From positions 1-64,000 of the forward strand of contig JBEIFV010000002.1 in assembly GCA_040382235.1 (NCBI GenBank): a DNA stretch of 64,000 bases. Direction: 5' to 3'. The number at the start of each line of letters is the position of its first letter. Within the stretch, counting starts at the first letter, position 1. The translations under genes were made by a program, and so were the position numbers. The DNA comes from JAEUOS01 sp040382235. GTDB taxonomy: Bacteria > Pseudomonadota > Gammaproteobacteria > Burkholderiales > JAEUOS01. The notes beneath the pieces are model-generated. The model saw nothing but the letters and a program-made list of their open reading frames with translations, did no database searches and was not told the origin of the DNA. This document shows, piece after piece, positions 9,529 through 18,190 of the stretch.

Positions 9529-11025
9529 TCAACCGACCGCATCGGGTAAGGCTGCTACCAGCGCGGGGTACCGCTGGAAGGGCTCTGTCTTCATTAGGGC
9601 GCGCTTGGCATTCTCGGCACTCAGTCCCTTGCGGCCGACCATATCGTCAAAGAACGTTTGCAAGACCGACCGGATGGCTTCTGGTGGCTCGCCGTTGAAC
9701 CCGGTGAGAGGCGTTTCCTTGCTTTCGGAGGTGTCCAGCCATATCCGTTGGACAGGAACGGTTTCCTCGATCACGCGGAGCATTGCCTTTACAAGAGGCA
9801 AGTTTGCTCCACAACTTTCCAGGGCGGCCGCGACTGCTGGATGTTTCTCGTCAATTTTGTATCGGATGCCGGCCTTTACCTTCTCGACCTGCCACGCCTG
9901 CTCGATGGCGTCCTTGCCGTTATGAGATACGGGAGAGTTGCGGAAAGCAAACGTTTCCCGCGCGATCTTTCTGGTGTTTTCCGCATACTGCAGTAGCCAC
10001 GCTCGCAGGTTGACAGGTGGTCGGGCCGTCGACTTGCGGATGTCAATCTTCCATTCCGCATCAGCAGTGTTCGGTATATCCAGTCGGATTCGCGCAAGTC
10101 GATGTGCTTCTTCACGGTTCCATGGCCGACCTTGCCCCAAGCCAAGCCACCCGCCTGCTACCAGCAATCGCTCGTTTCGGTACACGTAGAACCCCTGCTG
10201 CGCGGTCCAGCCTTCCGGTCCCGCAAAACGTTGGTACTCCTTTTCAGTCAGTCGATCCTTGTGTGGCAACACATGGCATTCGATAGCGACCGACCCAGCC
10301 TCTGTCATCCGCCTGACCACGTCGGAACTTAGAGGTTTTGCAGGATGTCCCAACATAAATGGATCCCAGGGAGCTACGGGACTGCCATTGAGAAGGACGC
10401 GAAGTGTGGGCCGGGGCCCGCTAATCAGGCGATGAAAGACCATAGCCATATGGTCCTCGATGCTATCGATCAGATCGTTGAAATCGTCGGCGGTAAAGCC
10501 TGGCGTAGCGACTCGATCCAATACCTCCCAAAGGACAACGGTCCCCGAGTTCTGCTGCTTTAGCGACGCCACATGTGATTCCGATCCTCGAGCAGTGCCC
10601 TCAAAAAGTGCCCATCCCGCTTTCGGATTGGCAGCAAGCGCGTCGAGGTCCCACCTCAGGCAGCTTGTGACGCCATTCCTCTTCGAAGCGACTGTCAGCC
10701 GACGACATTGAGACAAAGATGCAGTCTTCAGTCCCATTCCGAAGCGTCCCAGGTCGGATGCGTCCCTTTTGTCTAGAGGGCTCTTGTCGCCCAAGGTCAT
10801 TGCGCTTTCGAGTTCTGCGTCACTCATGCCGCGGCCGTTGTCGGCTATCGATATCCGACTCTTTGCACCATCCCATGTCAAATCGACATCGACCTGTGTG
10901 GCGCCAGCTGAAATGCTGTTGTCAATTACGTCTGCGAGTGCGGTTGAAGGGCTGTAGCCCATTCCACGCAATGACTCAAGCATTGCGCTGGCTCGCGGCG
11001 GAGCACTACGGGTTCGTGAACTCAT
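9529..11025 (-). CDS. MORC/MutL-type GHKL (Hsp90-like) ATPase
   Basis: A 498-residue ATPase related to MutL, Hsp90 and eukaryotic MORC proteins. These close as ATP-gated dimers on DNA. The Bergerat fold motifs are complete: N-box ADVIDNS (residues 31-37), G1 DNGRGM (62-67) and G2 LGRFGMGLKTAS (92-103). The remainder is an S5-like transducer domain plus a helical C-terminus without a nuclease motif. A GAGG lies eight bases before the ATG. Its stop lies 26 bases before the preferred Z1 start. The association of such ATPases with methylases, Z1 ATPases and Vsr/PD-(D/E)XK nucleases is known from comparative genomics of restriction-modification operons. A sensor or clamp role here is inference. 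Confidence 0.9.
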   Translation of the reverse strand: MSSRTRSAPPRASAMLESLRGMGYSPSTALADVIDNSISAGATQVDVDLTWDGAKSRISIADNGRGMSDAELESAMTLGDKSPLDKRDASDLGRFGMGLKTASLSQCRRLTVASKRNGVTSCLRWDLDALAANPKAGWALFEGTARGSESHVASLKQQNSGTVVLWEVLDRVATPGFTADDFNDLIDSIEDHMAMVFHRLISGPRPTLRVLLNGSPVAPWDPFMLGHPAKPLSSDVVRRMTEAGSVAIECHVLPHKDRLTEKEYQRFAGPEGWTAQQGFYVYRNERLLVAGGWLGLGQGRPWNREEAHRLARIRLDIPNTADAEWKIDIRKSTARPPVNLRAWLLQYAENTRKIARETFAFRNSPVSHNGKDAIEQAWQVEKVKAGIRYKIDEKHPAVAAALESCGANLPLVKAMLRVIEETVPVQRIWLDTSESKETPLTGFNGEPPEAIRSVLQTFFDDMVGRKGLSAENAKRALMKTEPFQRYPALVAALPDAVG

Positions 11026-11092
11026 GTCTCACACCTCACAACTGACTTGAAGATGCCCTTGCGTGATGCCAAAGGCGCAATCGATTTTCTCT

Positions 11093-12436
11093 TCACGTCG
11101 TGCTCTCTCCGACTTTCGGCAGTTCGATTTGGGAGGAGTCCCATTCTTGGGACGAGTCGACCGGGGTGTGGGCCGAGACAATATTGTTCAAAGCAGCGCT
11201 TTTGGCACGGGCGACGTCATCGTGCAAGGAGGCCTGCCGGCCATCCTCCGGTTTCCATTCAATGCACTCGGCGCCAAGCAAGCCTTCAACGTCGTCCGGG
11301 ACGCTGGTCTTGCGCCCCCCTTGATCCGCTGCCTGCTTTAGATAGGCGCCAAGGTCGGCCGACCTGTGCAGTCCGGGGCCATCCTTTGCTGCCATGCCAT
11401 GGTCGACATTCCTGGAGGCGGAAATACTCGTGGTTGAAACCGCTTCCGCGCTTCTTGTTCGCAATGATGTATGTGGTTGGTGGGTTCTTCGGTTATCACT
11501 TTGATGAATGGCGTGCGTTTTTCGCTTGTCAATAATCAGGACTTCCTGCGGTTCGGCTTCAGAAACAATCTCGATCGAATGTGTGGCTACCAGGATGTCA
11601 GCGCCAGTGCCCTTCAGGACATGCAGCAACTTTCGCTGGATTTCGGGGTGAAGATAGACCTCTGGCTCGTCGATCACGATCATGGTTGACGGTTCGGCGC
11701 GATGAAGATGTGTCAGAAGCTGGCACCAAATCTGGAAGCCGAATCCGACCCAATATATCTCGCGGTCGATCCGGTCTTCTGACACGAACATGCTCAATTC
11801 CTTGCCGCCGCTTATTTCCGGAGGCTGGATTCGCATGCCGGGCCAGGTCGACTGAACCATCTCGGCAAACTCGTCAAATCCGTCAGGAAAGTGATACCAA
11901 TAACTTCGGAAGTGTCGCGAGGCTCGATGCGTGGAAAGTGAAGAAGTAACGGTTTCGAGTTCTTTCAGTGTTTCCTTGTGCTCGACGGGCCCCAACACAG
12001 GAATTACGGTGAGGCTCAGCGGAAACAATGCCTTGAAGTCGGCTGCAGTCCTGACGCCACGCTCCTGGGACTCGGGAATCAATACACATCCGGCGTCACG
12101 ATCAAAGACCAGCTTTAGTGAGTTGCCATTGGTCAGCAAGAAACCAATCGACGAGTTGCCGTTACGATAATTGGTGGCTACATTCTCCAAAGAAATAGGC
12201 ACCATCGCTTCCTTGATCCTGTACCCGGATACTTGAGTGCCGTCAACGATAATCCGCTCAGGTTTACTTTTTCGGGCAACCCGAAGAGCCACTGCCAACA
12301 CTCGCAGTGAACCTAGGACAGTGGACTTTCCTGCGTTGTTGGACCCAGTCAGAATGTTGATGTGGTCGAGGTCTACGCGGAAGTTCTCGAAAGCCTTGTA
12401 GTGCCTGAACGAAATTGTCTGGATGTGGGCAGCCAT
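11093..12436 (-). CDS. AAA/ABC-type ATPase with an unusual sigma-like C-terminal tail
   Basis: 447 residues. The N-terminal 300 form an SMC/RecF/OLD-like ABC ATPase: Walker A GSNNAGKST (about 31-39), Walker B MIVIDEPEVYLHP (about 252-264) and the His switch ATHSIEIV (about 284-291). No TOPRIM nuclease domain follows, unlike OLD or many AAA15 proteins. A low-complexity linker leads instead to a final segment of about 55 residues (about 389-440) with E-W, then HTPVDSSQEW, then IELP. The same pattern occurs in the adjacent sigma factor. The ATG at 12436 is preferred over a TTG four codons earlier, and no strong ribosome site is visible for either. Two sequencing or real frameshifts in the linker would be an alternative explanation, but the tail reads as convincing coding sequence to the stop. 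Confidence 0.85.
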   Translation of the reverse strand: MAAHIQTISFRHYKAFENFRVDLDHINILTGSNNAGKSTVLGSLRVLAVALRVARKSKPERIIVDGTQVSGYRIKEAMVPISLENVATNYRNGNSSIGFLLTNGNSLKLVFDRDAGCVLIPESQERGVRTAADFKALFPLSLTVIPVLGPVEHKETLKELETVTSSLSTHRASRHFRSYWYHFPDGFDEFAEMVQSTWPGMRIQPPEISGGKELSMFVSEDRIDREIYWVGFGFQIWCQLLTHLHRAEPSTMIVIDEPEVYLHPEIQRKLLHVLKGTGADILVATHSIEIVSEAEPQEVLIIDKRKTHAIHQSDNRRTHQPHTSLRTRSAEAVSTTSISASRNVDHGMAAKDGPGLHRSADLGAYLKQAADQGGRKTSVPDDVEGLLGAECIEWKPEDGRQASLHDDVARAKSAALNNIVSAHTPVDSSQEWDSSQIELPKVGESTT

Positions 12437-12511
12437 GCTTTTGTTCAAGTTGTTGAAGGGTTGCTCTGGTTGACTACGTGATGTATGGATCTGTCTGCGG
12501 AAGTGACCGTT

Positions 12512-14917
12512 TCAACTGACTTCGGGCGCGGCCTTGCGGTTTTTGGGGGCAGACTCCCACCAGACAGTCAATGCGTCGGACCTGCTGGGATGTCGAAGGC
12601 GTGCCAATGCCTTGGATTCGATCTGGCGGATGCGTTCGCGCGTTACATCAAACAACTGGCCGACCTCCTCCAGAGTGAGGGGCTCGCCAGAGTCGAAGCC
12701 AAATCTCAGACGAATGACTTGGACATCTTTCTCAGGCAGGGCCGAAACAGCTTTCCGAACCGCGACTTCCATTTGTTTAGTGTTGCAGACATCAAAAGGA
12801 TCGGGTGTTGCAAAGTCCGGCTGCCGGTGAGGTGCAATTTGTTCGTCAGAGAACGAGTCGTCAATTGGTATTGGTTCCAGGAAGGCGTTCAGCATCCTTC
12901 GGACCTGGACGGTTGAGACTCCCAGGACTTCCGACAATTGAGCAGGCGAAGGCGGGCTTCCGAGAATTTGCTCTTGCTCCCGGTACTCATGACGCACACG
13001 CTGAGCAGCCTCGTGAAAATGAACTGGCACCCGGATAGTCCTAGAGAAATCAGCAACGAATCTCGATACGCTTTGGCGTATCCACCAGGTTGCATACGTC
13101 GAGAATTTGAACCCCCTTCGCCAATCGAATTTGTCGACGGCTCTAAGTAGGCCCAGATTTCCCTCCTGAACAAGATCGTCAATCGGCAGCCCACTGTATA
13201 AGTATCTCTTTGCCAATGAGAAGACCAACCTGAGGTTGGCTTTGGCCATGCTCGTTCTTGCTGCCCGGTATGCTCGGACCGAGCGCTCAAAGCGCTTGCC
13301 AGCTTCACTTGAGTCGGAAGTGGCTATGTCGTATAGCTCAAGAAGATAGCGTCTTGAAAGGCAAAGGGATGCGACTGCGTCTCGCACCACCTTCCACCCT
13401 GGCCCACTTGGGTCCGTGCCGACTGACAAGGCAGCCAGTTGGTCAGCCGAAGCCCCGAATGTGGTCAGCGATTGTGTGGCTGGCAGCAAGACGGCGTCAA
13501 TTTCCCAATCATCTTCTTGTTCGACGGCTTCAGGTTCCAGAGTTTCGAGAGGCTCAAGAGGGTTCGATTCCCCGGTAGGTTCCTCGAAATCCTTTTCAGA
13601 CGGGGCATCGTAGATTGTTGAAAAGGCCCGCTGTCGCAACTGCACTCGTTTCGCGTCATTCAGTACGTGCTGTATTCCCCGAGGCCAATGTGCCAGCGCA
13701 TCAAGCGCTTGCTCGACCGCAGTTTCCATAGCTTTGCTCAGTGATTGTTCTTGCTCAGCATTGATCAATGGGATCCGTTGGGCGGCTTTCAGATACAAGC
13801 GGAGCGGGGCGTTTGCGTCGGACATAACCGCAGTCATCGACGCTATCGCAGCCAATATCAATTCCTCCTCGTCAGGTGACTCATCCGGATCGACATGCAC
13901 TTGAACGAGGCCCAGATCGGCCAAGTGCTCGATCCGATCGTCCACGTCGGCTCCGAGATCGTTGATGATGCAGCGCAGCAATCGTTCGCCTTGTTGGTCT
14001 CCATTGTCATCAGACACTTCGGTAACAGCCCGGACGGAGTCCAGCGGCACGCTTCCCTCCCTGATTGCCCGCAGGAGAACCAGTCGCAGATCCGCCCGAG
14101 CTTCCGCGTCCTCTGCATTTAGAAACGGCGCCGCTGTGGTCGGAAGGTCAAAATCAAGGTCGCTCCAGTCCGAGGATGTGTCGATCGGAACATGGCTGGC
14201 TATTTGTTCGTGGACGTCTACCGCAACGATTTCAAGCGTCGGATCATTTGCTGGCGCCGGCATTTCGATGTCGGCTTCCCACACGAGATGGTCGAATGCG
14301 GCGAGCCCGCCTCCAACAAAAAGTGTCGATAGATCGATGTCTTGAGGAATCGGTGTTGGTGAACCCGCTGCAGGTGTCTCGGCAGAAGAGGCAATCTCGA
14401 CCTCAGCAGCTTTGGCCGGGCTGGCAGCATTGGGGTGAACTTCGTCGATTCGCAGCCCCACCGAGGTCTCTTGAACTTCACGATCAGAACTGCTAACCAT
14501 AAGCTCGATGCTTGAGTCGTCCTGATCAGGCCCGGCTGGTGAGCGCCGTTCTTCGCTGGGCAATACAACTTCCTTCGGATCGTGCGTCCCGTCATCAAAG
14601 CTTGGATTCCGGGAGGTCGACTGCTGGATCACCACCGCAGCGTCGATCGAATTGGAAGTATTGGCGATCGTCAAAGCGTTTTGGCCGACGAAGTTCACCA
14701 GAGTGGGGTCAGCGCCAGCTTCTAAGAGCAACCGGCATGTTCCTGCCCTGTTCTTCCATGCGGCGAGCATGAGAGGCGTCAAGCCATTATTGTCCCGGGC
14801 ATTCAGGTCGTCGCCACGAGCAATGTGGATCCGGATGGCACTTTCAACGCCGTTGATTGCCGCCATGCGCAGCAATCGGTTGAGGCTAGCGACAGGTCCT
14901 TCGTCGGAGACGTTCAA
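12512..14917 (-). CDS. Ankyrin-repeat sigma70-family RNA polymerase sigma factor
   Basis: 801 residues in one frame. Residues 10-90 hold two or more ankyrin repeats (NGLTPLMLAAWKN and LLLEAGADP are visible). Residues 100-205 are acidic and disordered. Residues 208-259 hold a module with WEAD, HVPIDTSSDW and FDLP that recurs in the next gene. Residues 275-345 resemble sigma region 1.1 (RCIINDLGADVDD). Region 1.2 lies at about 368-400, region 2 at about 553-625 (DLVQEGNLGL, FKFSTYATWWIRQ), region 3 at 633-690 and region 4 at 722-785 with the helix-turn-helix TLEEVGQLFDVTRERIRQIE. It therefore looks like a full primary-type sigma factor. Start is TTG, giving the ankyrin region intact; ATG at 14866 would cut into it. 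It is the first gene of the operon, suggesting self-directed or phage-responsive transcription of the island. Confidence 0.88.
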   Translation of the reverse strand: MNVSDEGPVASLNRLLRMAAINGVESAIRIHIARGDDLNARDNNGLTPLMLAAWKNRAGTCRLLLEAGADPTLVNFVGQNALTIANTSNSIDAAVVIQQSTSRNPSFDDGTHDPKEVVLPSEERRSPAGPDQDDSSIELMVSSSDREVQETSVGLRIDEVHPNAASPAKAAEVEIASSAETPAAGSPTPIPQDIDLSTLFVGGGLAAFDHLVWEADIEMPAPANDPTLEIVAVDVHEQIASHVPIDTSSDWSDLDFDLPTTAAPFLNAEDAEARADLRLVLLRAIREGSVPLDSVRAVTEVSDDNGDQQGERLLRCIINDLGADVDDRIEHLADLGLVQVHVDPDESPDEEELILAAIASMTAVMSDANAPLRLYLKAAQRIPLINAEQEQSLSKAMETAVEQALDALAHWPRGIQHVLNDAKRVQLRQRAFSTIYDAPSEKDFEEPTGESNPLEPLETLEPEAVEQEDDWEIDAVLLPATQSLTTFGASADQLAALSVGTDPSGPGWKVVRDAVASLCLSRRYLLELYDIATSDSSEAGKRFERSVRAYRAARTSMAKANLRLVFSLAKRYLYSGLPIDDLVQEGNLGLLRAVDKFDWRRGFKFSTYATWWIRQSVSRFVADFSRTIRVPVHFHEAAQRVRHEYREQEQILGSPPSPAQLSEVLGVSTVQVRRMLNAFLEPIPIDDSFSDEQIAPHRQPDFATPDPFDVCNTKQMEVAVRKAVSALPEKDVQVIRLRFGFDSGEPLTLEEVGQLFDVTRERIRQIESKALARLRHPSRSDALTVWWESAPKNRKAAPEVS

Positions 14918-15922
14918 GGCGACGCTTCGTGATCTGGGATCGATTGGTCGGAAACAAGAATCTGAAGGAATCTATCCGAGACTGCGCACCACACATGGAT
15001 GCGGAAGTCGAGCGTATCGTTTTCGTCGAGCGAAACAAAGTGTTCCATGAGCGTTGGATTTACGCGGCTTCGCGAGCCAACTCTTCGTCGAAGTCCCATT
15101 GGACATCAACAATGACACGCTGAGTCTACGTGTTATCCGAACAGACGTGGTGAACCACAGAGGTTCTAGTCACGATGGCGGATGCCCCGGGGTTCAGGGC
15201 TTCGCGATTTGCCAGAGCTGGGTACTTGATACGGATTATGTGAAAGCAATCTGATTAACCCCTCGACTTCGTAGCTCTCTGGAGGTCGTCAGCGAGCCAA
15301 AGGAGACCAGCGATGACTGGGCGAAAGGAAGTACAAGATCGCAGGGCAACGCCAGCGGGGGAGGGATTTGTTGTCGCCCTTGAGTAGTGACAGGATGACG
15401 AAGCGCGTTTCGAGCACCTCGACGGGCGCGTCGGTCGGCGCGCTGCAACCTTCAACTAGACTGGCCGAGGCGGTAGCAGCGGTTGCGCGATCTACCATCC
15501 GAATTCAGATGACGACCTTGGTCGCCATTGGAACCGATGCAAGGCTCGAAGGGGCGAATCGGCATTTGTGCAAATTCGCCGTTGTTCTATGCGCTTGAGG
15601 TCCGGCACGAAAGGTCGGCCACCGCACTGTCGGCCATAACTGGGTTCGGACTTGATCGGCACCATCTCAGATCAGGTCGAGGGCTGCAGGCGCAAGCAGC
15701 TACCGGTCGTTTGTCCACTGTTCATGATTGTCCGCGAATCGCGGTCACTTACTCTTACCGGATAACGCCTCGTCGCAGCAGGCAACTCGCGACGGTATAG
15801 CTGAAATTATCGAGCTCGGAACAACATTGCGGAGAAAATGAGTATTCCACCTTCGACTAAAGGCTCGCAGCATCGGCCGGCCCGAGCAAAGCTTGGAGCC
15901 GGCCGCACGAGACGATAAACGT
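14918..15922. other. Gene-poor stretch upstream of the defence operon
   Basis: About 1 kb with no convincing gene on either strand. Short open frames exist but none shows a ribosome site together with recognisable protein sequence. The part next to 14918 must hold the leader and probably the promoter of the sigma-factor gene, but I could not identify convincing -35/-10 boxes. Around 15255-15450 the minus strand has overlapping open frames rich in Pro, Ser and Arg that resemble translations of dispersed non-coding repeats. This is a suspicion only. The base composition shifts to the GC-rich style of the rest of the window near 15,900, which is the likely island edge. Confidence 0.5.
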
Positions 15923-16600
15923 TCAGCCCTTGCCGCCCACCGCTTTACGCCGCCTGGCCACCACCCCCACCACACCCAACCCCGCCAGCATCATCGCCAG
16001 CGCATCCGGCTCAGGCACCGGAGTAATCGCCAGCACGCCCAAGGTCGAGTTGTTCGGCGCGAAGTCGCTGATCTGGTTGTTGTTGCCGCTGCCGACGCGC
16101 GGCCACAGGTTCCACTGGTACTGATCGAAGCTGAAACCCTTGGTCGGCAGGGCCGATGCGGCCACGGTCACCGTGATGTTGTTGCCGGCGATCGACACCG
16201 CGCCGGGGGCGAGCGCAGTCGCTCCGGGCAGCAGGTTGATGGTGCCGCCACCTAGGTTGTTGAGCGCGATGACGGCGTCAAACTTCACGCCGGAGCCGAC
16301 CGGGGTGAGGCCGGTGTTAAGCCTTGCAGTACCGGTGCCGCGATCGATGCCCCAGATGTACTGGGCCAGGTTGGTGGTGCCGATCGGCGCGCTCATGGTG
16401 GCGCCGAAGGTGAAGGTGGAAGAGCTCTGATCGAAAATGCTGTAGGCGAACAGCACATCGACGTCACCCGCTTGCGGCCCGGCATAGGTGCCGATGAAAT
16501 CACCTTGCGGGTCGGCGATGCCGAGTGAAACGGCGTGGCCGGCGGTGGCGGCCAGGGTCAGAGCCGGAACGGCGATCAATTGGCGAAGGCGTTTGTTCAT
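15923..16600 (-). CDS. PEP-CTERM sorting domain protein
   Basis: A secreted protein of 225 residues. It has an N-terminal signal peptide (RRLRQ-like basic start, hydrophobic core, cleavage near GHA-VS), a Gly/Asn/Thr-rich beta-type body, and a C-terminal sorting signal: VPEPDALAM (about 200-208), a hydrophobic helix and the basic end ARRRKA. Such tails are recognised by exosortase in bacteria that make exopolysaccharide. The exosortase itself is not in this window. The body has no known catalytic motif, so the function is structural or unknown. Stands alone, with a gene-poor stretch on either side. Confidence 0.9.
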   Translation of the reverse strand: MNKRLRQLIAVPALTLAATAGHAVSLGIADPQGDFIGTYAGPQAGDVDVLFAYSIFDQSSSTFTFGATMSAPIGTTNLAQYIWGIDRGTGTARLNTGLTPVGSGVKFDAVIALNNLGGGTINLLPGATALAPGAVSIAGNNITVTVAASALPTKGFSFDQYQWNLWPRVGSGNNNQISDFAPNNSTLGVLAITPVPEPDALAMMLAGLGVVGVVARRRKAVGGKG

Positions 16601-16989
16601 GATGGGGCACCATTAGTGGGGTTGGCTTGGGCCGCAGCGCAGCTCGCGCGGCCTACCCTGCGTATACAGATGCCCCAAGGTACTTATTCCATTCGCCCTT
16701 GATGGGCCGGTTGAGGCTAATCGGCGATGCTTCGAGCGCACCCTCATTTATTGCGGCTCATGCCTGTCACCGACGGTCGGCTGCAACGCGACCGGTCATC
16801 GCCCGCCTGCGCACCAGAATCATGCTGAACTGGCACCACCCTGAAGCGGGTCGCTGACTTGAGTCGCAGGCGGGTGCCGGACTTTTGTCCATTTTTGAGC
16901 TTTGACCACGTAACGTGGTCGTTTACCCGTATTGGACAAACCCGCATGGCTGAGGCGATGGTCATCGGCTGCAGACGCAACGCACTCGC
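16601..16989. other. Intergenic region with a nested inverted repeat
   Basis: No gene is seen in these 389 bases. The notable content is the palindrome described separately at 16885-16939. The remainder shows no clear promoter or RNA. Confidence 0.5.
16885..16939. repeat. Nested palindrome in an intergenic region
   Basis: A perfect 17-base palindrome, GACCACGTAACGTGGTC (16904-16920, 8-base arms around one base), sits inside an outer inverted pair, TTGTCCA (16885-16891) and TGGACAA (16933-16939). It could be a protein-binding site, an intergenic repeat or the footprint of a mobile element. It is not followed by a T-run, so it is not an obvious terminator. Confidence 0.55.
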
Positions 16990-18156
16990 CTACACGATCC
17001 CCTCTTCCCGATACGGCGCTTTGGCCTGCACCCGCCGGTAGTCCATGCGCCCCAGATCAAGGCTGCGATAGCCGCCATCGAGTATCAGTTCGGCCAGCGC
17101 GCGGCCAGCCGCCGGCGCATGCATCAGGCCGTGGCCGGAGAAACCGGCGGCGACGTAGAAGTTGTCCACCTCGCCGGCCCAGTTGCCGAGGATCATGTTG
17201 CCGTCCAGTTCGTTCTCGTCGTACAGCCCGCTCCACTCGCTTTTCAGCTTGAGCGCTTCGAAGGCCGGCAGCCGATGCGCCAGCGCCGGCCACACCACGC
17301 GCTCGAAATAGGTGGGGTCGACATCGAAATTGAAGCCACGCTGCTCGCTGCCATCGACAAGGCCGACCGAATAGCCGCGCCCTTCGGGCCGCGCCACCAA
17401 ACGGTCGAGGTCCTTGATCAGCGGCAGCGGCTCAAGCGTTTGCGCGATCTCCACATAGTGTTCGAAGCGGCGCATCGGGGCCACCGGCAGCGGCATGCCG
17501 ATCAATGCACACACGCCGGCCGCCCAGGCGCCGGTGGCGTTGATCACGAAGTCGCAGGTGATGGTCTCGCCCGAGGCCAGTTGGACCGCGGTCACGCGCT
17601 TGCCGTCGCGCCGCATGCCGCTGACACGATCCTGCAAATACGTGGCGCCCAGGCGTCGCGCCTTCTTGCAAAAGCCCTGCAGCACCGCGTTGGGGTCGAG
17701 CCAGCCGTCGCCCGGCGTGTAGGCGGCCAGTGTCAGGTCATCGCTGCGAATCGAAGGGAAGCGCGCCGCCAGCGCGGCGCGATCGAGCAACTGCACCTCC
17801 ACGCCGAGACTGTCTTGCGTGGCGGCATTGCGCTCGACAATGCGCGCCGCCCGCTCATCGACCACGAACAGGTAGCCACCGGGTTTCCAGCCGAGATCGG
17901 GCGCCACGCCATCCACCGCCAGGTATTCGCCTGAGCGCGCAAAGAACTCCATGCTCGCCTGCGACATGCGGATGTTTTCCGGGCAGGAGAATAGGCGCCG
18001 CACGCCGCCGGTGGCGCGCGGGGTCGAGGCCAGCGCATAGGTGGGGTCGGGCTCCACCACCGTCACTGTCGGGGCCTGCGGCGCGCGACGCAGGAAATAA
18101 GCGGCGGCGGAGCCTATCGCGCCGCCGCCGATGATCACAATGTCGGACTGTGGCAT
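16990..18156 (-). CDS. FAD-dependent amino-acid/glycine oxidase-like oxidoreductase
   Basis: A 388-residue member of the DAO family (D-amino-acid oxidase, sarcosine/glycine oxidase, FOXRED1-like). The N-terminal FAD-binding motif is IVIIGGGAIGSAAA (residues 6-19), followed by the acidic ribose-binding residue of VVEPD. The internal INATGAWA (about 207) and C-terminal GFSGHGLMHAPAAGRA (about 339) are typical of the family. It would oxidise an amine or amino acid, but the substrate cannot be read from the sequence. It is followed, after about 35 bases, by nothing of its own operon downstream; upstream of its start lies the stop of a Bug receptor gene 34 bases away on the same strand, so the two are probably co-transcribed. 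Confidence 0.87.
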   Translation of the reverse strand: MPQSDIVIIGGGAIGSAAAYFLRRAPQAPTVTVVEPDPTYALASTPRATGGVRRLFSCPENIRMSQASMEFFARSGEYLAVDGVAPDLGWKPGGYLFVVDERAARIVERNAATQDSLGVEVQLLDRAALAARFPSIRSDDLTLAAYTPGDGWLDPNAVLQGFCKKARRLGATYLQDRVSGMRRDGKRVTAVQLASGETITCDFVINATGAWAAGVCALIGMPLPVAPMRRFEHYVEIAQTLEPLPLIKDLDRLVARPEGRGYSVGLVDGSEQRGFNFDVDPTYFERVVWPALAHRLPAFEALKLKSEWSGLYDENELDGNMILGNWAGEVDNFYVAAGFSGHGLMHAPAAGRALAELILDGGYRSLDLGRMDYRRVQAKAPYREEGIV

Positions 18157-18190
18157 GTCGTGGGGTGGCGCGGTGCGGCGCGCGGCGACC

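Noticed and set aside
15236..15498. Three overlapping short minus-strand frames in the gene-poor stretch
   Set aside because: All three frames are open at once, which is typical of composition or a dispersed repeat. None has a start signal or a protein family.
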